Below are positions 1 to 15,454 of a stretch of 64,000 nt of DNA, piece after piece. The notes below the pieces were generated by a model. The model ran no database searches and had not been told where the DNA came from. It saw only the letters and a program-made list of their open reading frames with translations. The position numbers and the translations under genes were made by a program. The stretch's first letter is position 1; the number at the start of each line of letters is the position of its first letter. Source of the DNA: Lingula anatina (Eukaryota; Brachiopoda; Lingulata; Lingulida; Lingulidae); contig NW_019775181.1 in NCBI RefSeq assembly GCF_001039355.2, forward strand, positions 200,470-264,469. The letters are read 5' to 3'.

Positions 1-101
1 ATATCGCAGAGATTAGCATAATCATTCTTATACAGTCCAGAGTTGGGTCTGTACAAGGAAGAAAGTGAGAACAAAAAATAAAAACAAAACAGGTAACTCA
101 C

Positions 102-3100
102 ATCCCAGTCTTTCTGTATGACTTTGGTGCTGCCTGGTGTCTGTGCTCCTGACGTCACTGCAAACACGTCATCACTCCCGAGGCTGACGTCACTGATCAC
201 GCTGATGGCGCTTCTCTCGCTAGGAGTTGACCGTTCAGAAGAACCGGACTCGCTGCCATACCTAAAATGATGCAGTGGACAGGTTTGCTTTTTTAAAAGC
301 AAGTTTTATCCCAATTTTCTGATAGAGTGTATATGTAGAAAAAGCTAGGCGTAGGCATACGAGCCCAAGCAATAATCTCTGATGAGCTGATACTATGGTA
401 ATTGCAACTCTCTGCCAAGAGATTAAATGCGACCCAGACACTGGTTCAATCTCCGTACAATCGTACAGCTTTTACGGAAAACAAAATCAGTTGCAGCAGC
501 AAGTGAATGTGAAATATCAAATTTGTATGATGCTGCTTATGCAGCTTTCTAAATTTGAATGGAAAGCAATTGATTTGAGGCGTGAAGCACAATGAGAGAT
601 ACGAGCTGTTCAGAGAAATTGTCTGTGAGGTATTCTAAAACAGGAAATGCTCCGCGAGATTGGAATGCGCTGACCTCTGAAATAAGGACTGCACTCCTAT
701 AAATAACTTGCAATAATTTGTTTTATTTATCACGCCTTTGGCAGGTTGCTACGGTGAACGAGAAGTACGAAGAGTGCTGTAGACCTCTGAACCTGTACAC
801 AGACGTCTGTTAATTATCAACGCTTGGAGCATCCCACCAGGTACAGGTTCTTCCTTAACGGTTCTGGCGAAACCCATATCTTACCTGCTTTTAAGGCTTA
901 ATACTCAGTACACGTATCAGTACACGTCATTCCATAAATTAATCGCAACTGCAAATTACTGTTTAGCGTTTCAGTCAAATGTTCCTGCATATAAATGAAC
1001 TCAATTTTTAAGACAGACTAATTTCTTTTACGGGCGGTTTCCCGTCACTGATCAATCTCTGCCATGTGTTTCAGAATTAGCAGACCCTGCCAACTTGTGC
1101 TGTAGATCAAACTTAGGGACCGTTCACAATGGATTTTGTCGACCTAGCTAATGCGCACTGACTCCACGGGCACTCTCGCTGAATGCAATCAGATTAACAG
1201 ACTAGCACTCCTCCTGGGTTGGAGTAGAACATATAAAAGCTGGTAAATATACGAGTATGTTGGAAACAAGAGGAGAGGTGTCAGTATGTTAATCTGTTGC
1301 TTTTAGCAAGAGTCCCCGTGGAGTTAGCTTGCGCTATCTAGGTCGACAGAATCCATTGTGAACGGTCCCTTACCCGTCTATCTCATCCTGTAAGCAGTCC
1401 GCTCTCTCCTCGACCAGGTCCAGCAGGTTCTGCATGATTTCGTTCTTTTGTTTCATCTGGTCCAACTCGTTGAGCAGCTCGCCCTCCGTGTGCCGGAATG
1501 TTCGCTTTAGGTTGCCCATTTCCTCCTTCAGTCCCTCTATCTCCCTCTCGAGCTGCTCGTTGGTGGCGTCTTTGGCCTTAATAATGATCTGCAAATCCTC
1601 TGCAAAAGTATTTATCACACTTTTATGAGATGCTGTTCCTTTCCTGTTCATAAGATAACACGAACATATTCATAGTTGAAAAAAGGGAGATATACAAACC
1701 AGTAACGTATACGACTAAATCAGAACTCTTGATAATTAGGAAATTGAAAATCTTTTCCCTTTTCTTTGTTTCTGTTTTTCCTGCGACAGCTGTCAAACAT
1801 ACATATCTGCCCTCTATTGTGATAACATGCATGCTGTTAACTTAACTCCCTCGAATCATTGAGCTAAATGCGCACTGCAAGTTATCATAATTTTGGTCGC
1901 TTGACACAGTGTATACTAGTACGCCAGTTTCTTTTTATGAAGGGGAGAGGGCGAGTTATACAATACTTATCAACAGAATGTCCGGTACTCTATACTAAAG
2001 GCCAACTGAGCAATGAAGTAATTTCTATTCAATAATTCTTGCTGGAAAGCAGAGAAAGTGTGTAGAATTAAACAGAAACATATCCGTGAATGTATAGCGA
2101 AAAATCAATCTGTGGCCTTGATATAGGAAAAGGCGTGAGGGCGCGACGAGGGCTAGTAGAAAAGGTCGCAAGTACAGGCAACGTAAAGTAGAACAACCAA
2201 AAGGGTAACACAGACGCTCTATGCAGTGGTGTGTTTTAAATCTCATTCAGATAAGCCCACATAAGAGACAATCTGCCTTTTCAAATGATTATTTAATCAA
2301 ATTTAAAACGTGTTTAAGGTTTTTGTATAATCATAATTATGCACATTATCTGGACTATGTTTTAAATGTAAGGATTCAGGTCATAAATAATAATAACTAC
2401 ACACAGATAACCAAATCATCTTACCGGTTTCTTCCTGAAGCTCAGCGATTTTATTCAAAATGTCACTGGTCACTAATTCCTTTCCTTTTCCCACCTCGGG
2501 AGTTGACGGTCTCCGCGTCTTTTGGTCGCGAGAACCACCTTCCTTCAACTCATTTAGTTCCCGGAGAAGTGTGCTCTTTTCTTCGGTCAACTCCGCCAGT
2601 TTCCGTCTGAGCACGATGGATTCCTCGCCCGCCTCCCCCAACTGATCTTCCAGTTCACGTGATCGTTGCATGTCACTACCACGTTGAAATTCCCGCCTGT
2701 TCACTTCCCTCGTTAAATCCTGAGTTCTAAAATCCAATTCTCTTAACTTTTGTTTTAACTCGTTGTTTTCTTTTTCCAGTATTCGATTTGACTCCTTAAG
2801 TTCGATATTTTGAAAAGCTGCGTCTTCTGGCTTGATGGCAGGCACACTTTTCCTTAAGGCCGCCAGCTGCAGCGTCCGGTTCACTTTATGTAAGTTATCA
2901 TTTTCCTGTTCTAAATGTTCTAAACGCTCTTTTAAGAATGTTGCCTCTGACTGCGTTGCCTCAAGCTGCCGTTTTACGTCAATTTGGAAATCGCTGTCTA
3001 ATGATCTGCTGCGTTTAATAAGCTGCTTCCGACCTGCCTCTTGCAGCGAACCAGCCTTGACCTTGGTTTTCAGCTCGAGGATCTCGCGGTCGCGTTCCAC

Positions 3101-6100
3101 AAGCTGCCACTTCAAGCTGTCAATCTCGTCTAACATAAGTTGCAGCTCTATATCAGAGCCGTACTTCGATAGGTCGACCTTTCCCTCTGCAGCGAGCCTC
3201 TCCTGAAGGAATTTCACCTCCGCGAAAAGGTTCTCGTTCTCTTGCTGCACATCTTGGAGTTTTTTCCTTAGTATTTTGGCCTCCTGCTCCGCCACTTCCA
3301 TTTGCAGGTGAAAGTCAGGTTCCGACTCGGAGTCGGACGGCGTCACCACCTCGGCAATATCCGGCAATGTTGGTGGCAGAACCTCTTCCAGAGAACCCTG
3401 TCGCTTCTTCGTCCCCTTGGCTCCCCTAGAGCCGCTTGGGGACATCTTTTTTAGCTGCATGGACAAAGTCTCGTTTTCAACCTCAGTCTCTTGAAGCTTT
3501 TTACGCAAAACTTTGACCTCCTCTTCCGTAAAACGAAGTTGCTCGCGAAGGTCACTCTCGCGCTCAATTACATCCTCGAGATCTCGCCTGAGGTGCGAGA
3601 CTTCGCGGTCCTCCATGCTTGTGCTTTGTTCACTTATACTCCGTGTGAGGACCCGCTGAAAATGAGAGATAAATGTAAGCATAATCAACTCTTAACCATG
3701 CATTCAGCTGACACCTGACAGATAATAATGTTATAATGCTATAAACATTCCATTTTTTGTCCCAACAAAAGTTTAAGTGTACATACAGAAAATTCCTTAT
3801 TTGGTACATCGAAGTCCACAAAAACAATATATTGCTATGTTATCACTCTGTTCACTTATCTCCATACACCTCAGAGCATTGTACATATACTCAAGCACTA
3901 TAAAATCTTTGTCTCGGTTCATTTACGCTTCCATGTACACTTCTAGATACGACACATTTAGTAAATGTTATGAAAATAAAATATCTTCATGCGCTGAACA
4001 CATGAAGCGAAAGGTTTCTTTAAGCTACCGATCAAAACAACTGTTATGGCATCTAGTTAACATTCCGGTGGAAGTTCCTTGTTAAGGGATTGAAAGAAGC
4101 TACATTTATGTCTAGTTCAACACGTGTGACGTGCACACGAGCATCCGACCGCTTTGCGCATGCAATATAAGATACTGTAACTAATGGCAGCTACGTTGCC
4201 TAAAAATGTCCAGATTTTAATTAAAATCTTAATTTCAAAAGAAGTATCTACTGGTAATATTCTAGCAAAACGTCATGCAGAGAAAAATAAGTAATCAACG
4301 TTTGATTAGTAAAAAGTAGCCCCCAACAACGCATTTAGTAGAAGCAAGGTCAGAAAGCATGAGACGTGCGTAGAAGGCTATTGTTATTGCGAGGTATGCA
4401 GCACAGAAGCAGAGAATAAAGGTGTTCAGAAATAAATGATGATATTGATGTGTTATTTATCAAAATAAGCCAGTGACGTTTTATATTTACTGGCAATTCT
4501 TTGCAACACCAGCTGTAAGCTTAATTACTTCAAGCACCCCGTCCTTTGTATGACATATTTCATTGGACATACTCTTGCCCACATGGAAAGCTTGGAGGCG
4601 GTGAGGTTTCTGATACAAGACTACGATTGTCGACAAAGGTATGACGGTGAACAGGAAAATGCATCATTCTACATTAAACAGAGGATATATGTACCCGGCC
4701 CTCAGCCCGGTAGTTATTACACTGTGTGCATGCACTGGTGTTAATGTTTCAGAGACAGTTTGGGTATTCTGTAGTCTATGGACTGAAGGGCTTTACTGCG
4801 TTTGAATGAGACTCGTCTCAACTAACACAATTCGTATGCGCCGTTTTGTTTGTAAGGTGCAATTATACCATCTGCAGTTGCTAATATGTCTTAACAGTGC
4901 GTTCATGATTAAGACGTATTAATGCAGCGTCCAGAATAGAACGAAGACGTCGGGAAGGAGAGGACGTGTATACAATGTTAGGAGACAAACATAGGTTTTT
5001 CGGAAGGAACCTGCCTCATCTTAATTTGTTTTTATGCTTTCTCTACCGCGTTATGCATTTCCCCTTGATTTGATACTTTAAGACATCTCCAAAAATGCTG
5101 TCAAGTACTTATAACTCAGACAAATACATCTTCTAAGTTTTATTTTAATAACAAATTCGACACATTCGTGCGATTAAGGGGAACTACACATGTTGGCTCC
5201 AATTGCAAGTGGCTACCATTTACAAAAATGATGCAAGACGCGGTAGTGAATAAGTGATGAGGCAGGCGACTTGATGACGTGGGGAAGGTAGTTGGTTGTG
5301 GGGTCCATGAAATAGATAACGCATGCGCATGCTGGATATCTGTACCTTTCTGTGTGATTACTCTTATGGCCACTAAGAGGCTCGATGGAGAGGGATGGCG
5401 GACATTTTGTCTGTCTGTTTGTCTACTCCTCCAGCCCCTAGATAAAATTTGAAGTGCTGCTGATAAGCATCTGTGCTTGGAAAAGATATTACTACATAAG
5501 TCATTTGTGAACATTACAGGAACCGAAGGCCGGTAGTGACATGCATTTACGTGTACTCGGGTTTCGAAATCTCTGGTGCTAAAATCTATATATATTTGGA
5601 AGGCGTCCAAAGCTCTTGGCCTTAGCTCCAGTAGGTTAAAAATGGAAGAACAGAGGGTTGAAGTTTGTAGTTTGCATTATTTTTCAACCAGATGTCGTCA
5701 ATTTGTTGAGGGCATGTGTGTCACAGAGATTTAGACAAAATAAAATGCATTTCGCTGTGGATGGTAGTATGTGAGTGGTAAAGACAGGCTGAACAAAGCA
5801 GATGTACACGTACGATGTAAATAGGCTAACCTGGAAAACTGCATGTATTGCATTCATTCCTGTAAGTAGTTATTTAAAACCAGAGACACGCATGTATTTC
5901 GGCTAAGATGTTTTTTTCTGTTTTTGCTACCTGTCTGACTCAACAAACACAGTGGCTGCAAAACGAGGTGCTTACCGAGTTAGAAAGCAAAGGGAGGCAA
6001 CACAGGGTGTAGATTGGGGGGGGGGGGGGTGAGGCAGTGCAAGAAAAAGATGGTACAGATGGTGCTGATAGTCTCGAAAAATCATTTACAAGTACTTTTT

Positions 6101-9100
6101 TTAAATGTGTACTACAGAATACACTGCGAGACTCATCGCTGTTGCTTTTTCCTCTTTACAATCGAAAAAAATTATCTGTCCTAAAAATGCAAAATTAAAT
6201 GTAGACTTACTAGTACGTTTTGACATAACAGAATTTCCTCTTAATGCGTTTGTTCTAGTCGCGTTTGTACATGTTTTCATAGAATCTTTTGTTTGAATAA
6301 TTTGGAGCCCCCCCCCCCCGAGTTAACTTAGAAAGAGAAGTCAATGGACACACATTTACATACACAACATAAATAAATAGAAATGGACAGCGAGCGAAAG
6401 ATACACACCATTTTTTAACCGTCACAATGCGAAATATTTAAGATACCAGATAAACTGATGAAGACACGCATTGTTCCGACAATATCGTAGCAACGTTATA
6501 AGATGTTTCACGTGTACAGCTTGTTTATTTCGCGCATCTGCAATTAATAACGAGGTTATTAATCACGTGAACTATGCCATACGACCGAGAGGAGGTAGGA
6601 GGTAGGTAATCATAACCAAACAGTCCTCATTGCCTGGAATCCTGGGATAGTCCAACCACTGACGCAACAAGGTCAAGTTCAGCCGAGCTTATGTCAGCCT
6701 AGTAACACGTGTTACTGTTAATTAGGGCGGCATGGTTACTGCTGTGGGTCATGTGACTGTGGTTAAACTACAGTCACGTGGTATGCGCCTCGCTATCGAT
6801 ATCTTGAAAGCTAAAGGCTTTGTCAGAAAATGTTTCATATCGAGGCTGACGCTGTAACATATGCCTGTACACTAAAAAGGCAGAATGTGTCAGGATTTTT
6901 GTACAAAAAAAAAAAAAAATAATAAAATAAATAAATAAAAAAATAAAAATAAAATAATTAAATAAAATAAATTAAAATGAAATAAAATTGTAATATCGGT
7001 CTTTGCTTCAGAGGATGGATTACATGATTTGGCAAAGTCTTCTGCTTCGTTTATCGAAGAAATATCCTAGCTATCTTCAATCCCCCTATTCTAGAAGTTT
7101 ATTATAAGTAGTACATATCTCTCTCTACTACGTGAACAGTAAGATCTAAAAAGAGGAGCAATCTCCCAACACACCGCACTGAAAGGCGCAAAATGCCAGC
7201 AAACACACGGCTAGGCAGGCCACAACGCCAGTCAAAACACACGGCTAGGCAAAACCAACATGCCCTATTTGTGTGCAGAACGCATTGGTGGTTGGATGCG
7301 TGGAAGTTCAAATGGTCCTCTTCTGCATGGTGCTTGATATGAAGTTAGGTGGGCGTGCCAACCTCGCACGAGGCATGCAACGCAATGTCTGCACTCCTGA
7401 AGAGGTTGACATTCAATCCTTGCAAACAACATATTCAAACAAACAACATCTTGTTTCCTACAGTTACAACAGGTCCACCTGGAAGAATGTTTGGATTTGT
7501 TTTTTTTTCTTTGTACTTGGATCATGCATCAGTCTTTTTGTTTGGGTTTCATTAATCTAGATGATTTTTTTATCATATGGATTATTAATCTGTTAATGTG
7601 GTTAGTCATGTACTAATATATTTATGTGCTGTTTAAGATGAAGCGTGTGTATGAAGGCAAGCAGTCGTTACTATGGGCGTATTAGGTGTCAGAACAGAAT
7701 ATCCGGAAATGCCAATTTTTATGAGGATTGATTTCTATATTTTTGCTCCCTAAACGTTCCCCGAAATACCAAAATCGCTCAATTTAAGCGTAAAGTGTTC
7801 AAGTATTGGATATTCCCTCTACTTAAATTACTGTTGGTGATAGTCTGTATGCAGATATAACTCATTTCAATATAGAAACGTGCTTCAATTAGGCCACGTT
7901 AATTTGTTTCGATTAATTATGAAAACTAGACCACAAACAAACAAAACAGAGGTTAATACTTAAAGTTAACTGAGCACCTATATAAAAAACTGACTTCAAG
8001 CCGATGTGGTGTGTATATGCAACTGTGTACAAGGTGGATCCACGTACGCTTAGGGGTAATGGTCTATTTTACGACGGGAAAAAATTTACACTAGCTTTGA
8101 ATTTGGGGATTATGCTATTTTTGGGAGTTTATGCCACTGAGGGTAAAGAAGGTTAAAATCAAACTCACTGAGTCAACGACTACCTTTTTTCGAAAATAGA
8201 AATCTAAATAATGAAACATTTAAAGGTGAGTACGAGTTTTGTCTGTCTGTGTCGTCCGGCAGAATTCAAACTTTCAGGAAAACTGATGTCCACCTGGCTA
8301 ATGTGCACAAACTCCACGGAGACTCTTGCTGAATGTAATCACATGAACAGAATAACACGCCTCCTCTTGTGTCCAAAGTACGAGTATATAATCAGCAGCT
8401 TCTCTGTATAATTCTACTCAACGCCAGGTGACGTGTTAGTCTGACAGTCTGATTGCTTTCAGTGAGAGTCCCCTTGGAGTTAGTGCCCACTAGCAAGTGG
8501 GCACTTACACATTCTGAACAGGCTCGATGCGAGTCATGTTTGTATATAGCGCCAGTGAGAAAGTTAATAGTAAATGTGCTACGTATGTGAAGTCGACGCG
8601 TGAGCAACATGAGGGTGTCTGTATTTAGGCGCTATAAATGGGCACAGTACTAGTATACACACGAGTATAATATTTGTTTGTTTCTTGGCGTGTATATGGG
8701 TGTACACAGGCATGAAAGTATATGTATATAAGGGAGGGAACGTATGTTGGACTGTTGATAGGCGTGATTTTATAAAGTACTGTAGTTTGGATCGCAGGGG
8801 GCGTCTCGATAGTCCGAAGGTTCATTGGTCCGAAAAGTGGTAACATTTTCATCGATTTTTTAATCAAGGGTTCATTGGTCCGAAGGTTCTATAGTGAATA
8901 TTCGGACCAATGAACCTTCGGACTATTGCTACGGCCCCGGATCACAGATGTACTCGTACAACAGGCGAATTCTGAGAACGCAGGGTTGTACTTACCCGTT
9001 TGGGTTCTGGAGGAGGTAGGGCGTGGTCTTCACCCTCAGGGGATTGTCTTTTAGACCCCATGGCAGCATCCCCTGGGGATTTGTACGCAGCCAGCTATAA

Positions 9101-11485
9101 TGCAAAGAACGAGATGGTTAATAAAGGTTTCGTCTTGAAGACGTGTACAGAGCAGAGAAGGCCAGTATGCACCAATATCATTGCTTATAGTTGGAATCTA
9201 AATAAAAATAAAAATCATTACGTAACCGCACTGATATCAGTGTTCAGTTTCATGTTGTTTACTATGAAAATAATATGTATACATAATAACGTGGGATATC
9301 AAACGTTCAGTATTATAATTACTACCTGAGCGGCAATCAGGCCCAAGCTTGATCAGTATATATCTACATATATTCAATTATGAAACATTTGCATTTACAA
9401 AGAACAAGGTATAACCATGGCATAACTCTGCCAGAGGACTAGAAATGTTTTCTATTGCTTCCCGCCCCCTTAATCTAATATAAAATCTCTCTCTGTCTTT
9501 TTTCTCTCTCTCGATCGTTATGTCATTAAATATATGTGCATTATACCATGCACGAATTGAAATAAAAATGCATATGGGATCCGTATAACGTACAGAATAA
9601 AGTTACCAGGGATCAATTGTTGTATGTCTAATTACTGTAGTTAGGCGTACAAATCACACGGATATCGACAAGTTGAGACCGACAGTTTCACCTTGAAATT
9701 GTTCACATCGGTAACAAGCACGTGGGGTGTCCTGTATCCCTGAGCCTATCCCCTAGATCAACCATGGATTCATATCCCCACTTAATATATGTATTACACT
9801 AACACGGAGACCAAGGGGCCGTTAACAATAAGTTTTGTCGACTTAGCTAATGCGCATCGACTCCACGTTGATTCTCTTTGTATGTAATCAGACTAACAGA
9901 CTAACACATCTCCTGGCGTCGAGTAAAGAATACGGAGAAGCTGGGGACTACATGAGTACGTTGGAAACGACAGGGGGGTGTTGGTCTGTGAATCTGACTG
10001 CATTTAGCGAGAGTCTCCGTGGAGTTAATGCGCATTAGCTAGGTCGACAAAATTCATTGCGAGCGGCCCCTAAGAATAATTGATCCTATCAACCACATTC
10101 AACTTGTTCACCTGTTCTGCGAGAAATGTACTTTCTTGAAAGCACGTGTTTTTAATACTTTTCTCTATCGCCAATTAAGCCTGGCGTTGAAGAAGGTTTT
10201 CCCAGGCTAACCATACAGGCAAAGTAAAATAATAGTTGCACAGTTGTTGATAATCCAACGATTTTATGTAATATCAACTCCGTTGGCAGAACTCCTAGTA
10301 AGTCGATCAATGGAGCCATTCACCCGTATCGACTTCAAGAAAAAAACCAAGCGGGAAAGAACTTAAAAAACAAACAAGAAAGAAACACTAACTGCAGCGC
10401 GTGGTGCTAGTCTCAGGTGGTTCATTAGACGGGGGAGTCTTAAGGGAAAAAGGCAAGCTGTTATCCCGGAGTCAATGTTGGTCCGGGGTCAGCACAGGTC
10501 ACCGTGTGTTTGTACAATCCTGGGGTCTAAGTACTCAGAATCTACCCAGACACTTGACGTAATGTGTTAATGGAATAGAGCCCGGTGGGTAACTGTAATC
10601 TCAATTAGACCACGTCTACGCCGGGTACCTGGCCAGGAAACATCCGGGAATAAAACTCAACGGGAAGTTGCCTTATTGCATGACCTCTCGGGATGAGAAT
10701 CAAAATGGCGCCTTTGAACAACGTGACCCATTGCCTTAAACATTTCCGGCCATGGCTTGATCAGTTGGGATCCCAGGCCCTAAACACTTACATTCTATAG
10801 GCACTATTTACCTGTACTATATAATAATTCATGTGCTCTAGACTGCCGTTCAGGTACTTAGACTCATAGAGTTTGTAAAATGTTTGAAATTCCAATGCCT
10901 AACCGGTGTTATTCGCTGGGACTTGGACCACGCTGAGCACCAACACAATAGTGTACACGTACTACGTAAGTAGAGGAATCACATATACTACAGTGTATAT
11001 AGTGTATGATAATACAACGAAACTATATCCTTTAAGATAATACAGCTTTTATACTAGACAAGACAAGATGTTACATGTACATACTATGATAAAACTACTA
11101 ATACTTCGGTACTAATTATTTAATAATACAAGTAATATACAATATGCGGTATGATAATACAACTAATATACCATATGATTATACAACTAGTATACTGTAT
11201 GCTTGGTGATAACTAATTTACTATATACATTGCAGTTTGTGTAAGTGCTTGTGTATACTATAGATTATATGATAATAAAACTAATATACTTTATGGCATG
11301 GTGACAGATTTCTTTAAGTTAGACCTGATTGGACGTTGAACAACTGTCAAGTCATTTCACGTAAATATAACAGCACGGGGAATACTCGAATCATTGATCA
11401 GAAACGAGTCCACTTTCAAAAGGACAGTCGTTTTCCAGCAAGTTTACCTAAATGCAAAAAAAAAATAATAAAATAAATAAAAAAA

Positions 11486-11528
<43 letters not shown>

Positions 11529-14500
11529 AATAAAAAATAATAATAATATAAAATAAATAAATAAATAAAATAAATAATAAAGAAAACAAGCGCCTATAGA
11601 ATTGTTGTTCCTATGTTTTGTTTGAACGTCAATATTAAGTTTATGAAAATTTCGAAAAATGCCAGTCTGGTTGCTTGTTCATAGAACATGTTAAGCTGAC
11701 TAAAACTGTGCCTAAGTACATCATTTGCAGTGCACCCAGGTAAGTGTTTCAGTACCGGTAGATGCGCAATTTGTTCAGAACAGCAACCTCGAGCCATTTA
11801 TTCTCTGTGGTATAAATAATGCAGCAACGGAAATGCCAGCTCGGCGGCTGGTATATGTTGAAGCATCTGGCAGAACATAACATATCAGCTCCCATAACTA
11901 TTCGAGTGAATGATTACATTCCTGTTTCCGCAAATCAATCATTGTATATCTAACATTATCTATATAGCATGTAATATTCAAGCCTGTTGCGTTGGTATGG
12001 TTAATAATCATATAAACATATGGATGTCACATGAAACATTACATAAGATACTTTTCATGTGAATTTTGCTTATTAAGTGTATATCACCTATTGCCTAAAA
12101 GTGTATATGGTTTACCAGTGCTATATCTTAATGAGAAAAAAGGCGTACATACACTAAACGCACGATACCTTCCGATGGGAAAAGTTCATAGAGTCATAAA
12201 CATTTAGAACATATCCAAACTCAGTTACAGGTTTCTTGCTCATATAAATCTCAAGATTAGCAATTAAGTTCAACACGAGGTTGAGTTTTTTTTTTTGCAC
12301 TCTGCTGTCTATGAACATCCTTTGTAAAGTCATTTTAGTAACACATGAGCGTTAGAATAAAATAAAATTAGTCAATATAGGCGATGATTAGAGTAGGCCT
12401 CTTAATCCCAATAATTAGGTATTGTCGTGCTTTTAAATCTGAAAAAGGGCGTCACTGCTCAACCAACAGTTAAGTATATATTATAATGTACACCGACATC
12501 TAACAAATAGAAACACAATATTATCATGAGCTCTTTAATATATTGTATATGAATGGACACCGTCAACGAGGCAATACCATAATGGCTCATACACAATGCA
12601 AAGGATAAACAAAAACATGAAGCTTCTGCCAGGGTCGCCCTTTATTGCAACCAAACCGAGAATTTCATTCCTATATCTATATCTTAAAAGATGTTGCCAG
12701 GAAAATGCATTCCTCACTACCTAATAACCAACTCATTAGATCCATTTACCACTCCCGAGGTGTTAATCAATTCCACGGGAAATTGTCCCCTCCAGAAACG
12801 CAATTAGTCCCCCAAAAACAATCATCCACTCCACAATCAGGTGCACGCTTTCCAATAACGTACCACTCGACAGTGTGGCGTTTTATCAGGCTCTCACGCG
12901 CCGAGAAAGGAAGCGCCGCGAGTTTATTAATCACTGGGTCAATTTTATTTATCTATTCTCTTTTTAATATAAGGATTCGTTAATATCTTATGTGCGCCTG
13001 AATTAAAAGCAGGCGTATAAATATCAGGTGTTGTTAAAGCGAAATAGCTAGCCTCCCAGCTGTTCAAGACTTGTTTAACCAAGTTCCATTCGGTAGATTG
13101 GATGATTCGACAGGTGAGCTACAGCTGGGAGAATATTAATGCTGTGATTAGCGACCACTATGTTTAGTCTGTTCTGGTGAGAGACGCAAGCGTGTGCTGG
13201 TCTGGTTTTAGCTACACACCTTAAGCTCGAGAGATGGTTCTCTTCACTGATATTATGTTAGTCATCAGAGTAAGACATTTTGAATAACAAAAAACTGCCA
13301 GTTTTTCTGGAAATGGAATGGTTAAGCCTTTACTGAAAATTGACGTAACACAAGCTTTTATAAGAAAAATAGAAAAAAAAAAAAATCAGTCGTACAACAG
13401 AAAGCAAATAAAATCTTAACTCAATGAAAATAATTGAAATAAAGAAAATTAAAGAAAAACACAAAATGGACCAGACAAAGACTAAAACGGAAAGTAAGAA
13501 AAAATCAAATAAAAATAAATAAAACATTGAGTTAATAAGTCGGTAATTAACCACTACTTCATTTGTCGATAATTTTGCCAATTAATCCCGAGCCTTCAAT
13601 AAGTAATAGATGACTAACGTCACTCCCCATCTGCTTTAGGCATATATGAATCGACGAACCGTGTCCGTAGATATGGAGGCATGGCTGGGAGCATAGGAAT
13701 GTTAAAACAGCACGAACCTGGCCAGCCATAACTCAATGTTTGCTTTAAGCTTGTTATTTAAGTTCTAGATATTACTGCCAATAAATAACGCCCTTGGTAA
13801 ATATCATCCGTTATTTTTATGGAGCTATGAAACTGCAAAAAATCACTCGTGACCTTTATTTTCTGGGTTATTTTGTGCTTTGTATTATCCATGTATTTCA
13901 TTGATTAAAAGTGTTTTGACAGATTTTATTCATATTTCTGATCCTTTGTTAAAAGTACCATTTAGCCGGTGCGCTGTATACAGGAGATGGGAGGAACTCA
14001 ATAATAGAAAAGCATGCTCATGATCAATTCTGTATTGGTGTTATACAATGCTGCTCTAAGTCAACTATGAAGTGTTGGCCTTAGTCAAGGATAATATGAC
14101 TATAAGATTCGCTGCTGGCTTTCCCACACTCTCTCAATATAATCCGGTCTCTTTCAAACTGCCATACTGGGCATGGAATGGGGATTAATTTGTTCGGTCT
14201 ATTTGGAATCTGCAGGACGTCTGCCCTTATGCTTGGATGTAATAATAATAATAAGAAAAAGAAGAAGAAGAAGAATAAATTGTTCTCGCACTTGCTATGA
14301 ATTCAATGACCTACATGTAGCAGTTACATAATACTATTAAAAACAAATATTAATCATCAATGAATATTAAATGTACCCATTCAACTTGAAAACGATTTAC
14401 AGACTCCCTACGGGCGATTCGTATAGCAATAAACTGTGCCGTCAAAGCTAATATTACAAAGTTCCTCAATGTGCAGGACTGGTGAAGTCCTGTGGCAGTT

Positions 14501-15422
14501 ACATATACTACGAGCGTATAAAACTTCATTCACTGCTGAACATTCTGATCTGCTGTTTACACGAGCACCTTGCACGCTTGCTACACGTGTGCCAGTGCCG
14601 CGTAACCAGCTGTATGTACTCGGATTAAGAGGGAATATTGTGACTTTGACATAAAAAGGATCGTCCCATGTATATACATCATGCACAGGATCTTTGGCGT
14701 CCAAACCCAAATAGTCTAGATTTCCGTATGATAGATGGATGACACATATAACAAGATACTGCAGTAATTAATCAACACTGGAGAAAAGACTACAGAAATC
14801 TCAAAGAGAAAATAAACTCAGTTCTTAAGGATTTCCTTTACGGGATTTTCGCGTTAAATGTAATTTCCCTTGAGAAAAATGACATATTCTGCTACTTTGA
14901 AACCATTGCTCGGCCTATTCCTGCACTTGGATTCGATATTTTATACCATTCCTAATTAAATAATTTAGTTTAAAATGTCTGACCAGTCTTCTTGACATTT
15001 CGAACGGAAATACGGACATCACGTTCCTTTTATTTGAGGGGTTTGATCATTTTAAGGCCTCAATTGGGACACATAAGTAGCTTTGCAAGATATTTAGACA
15101 AAAATACGACTTTGTGACCTTTTGAAATTCGCATAGTATCCTTTCGGATTACATCAAAATAAAGTGCATGAACCCTAGGCATGAGAAGCGATTCCATCCT
15201 CCAATATGTGACAACAAATATTTTACCATGATCGAGTAAAAGGACAACTCCGTTTCGAAGCTTTTATACAGCACTTAGCTGCCCACTTAAGCGTTCAGTT
15301 CAGTGTGGCTATAACGTACATTAACCAAGAGTAACCGCTATAAAAATCGATATTAAATGACCGATAGGCATCAAAGCTTGGTACTGATATTACTGTATTT
15401 ACGTGCATAAACACTGACACTC

Positions 15423-15454
<32 letters not shown>

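Noticed and set aside
5140-5610. 156-codon minus-strand open frame
   Set aside because: Inside the MTCL intron, no recognisable domain, no splice context and biased neither in composition nor codon use.
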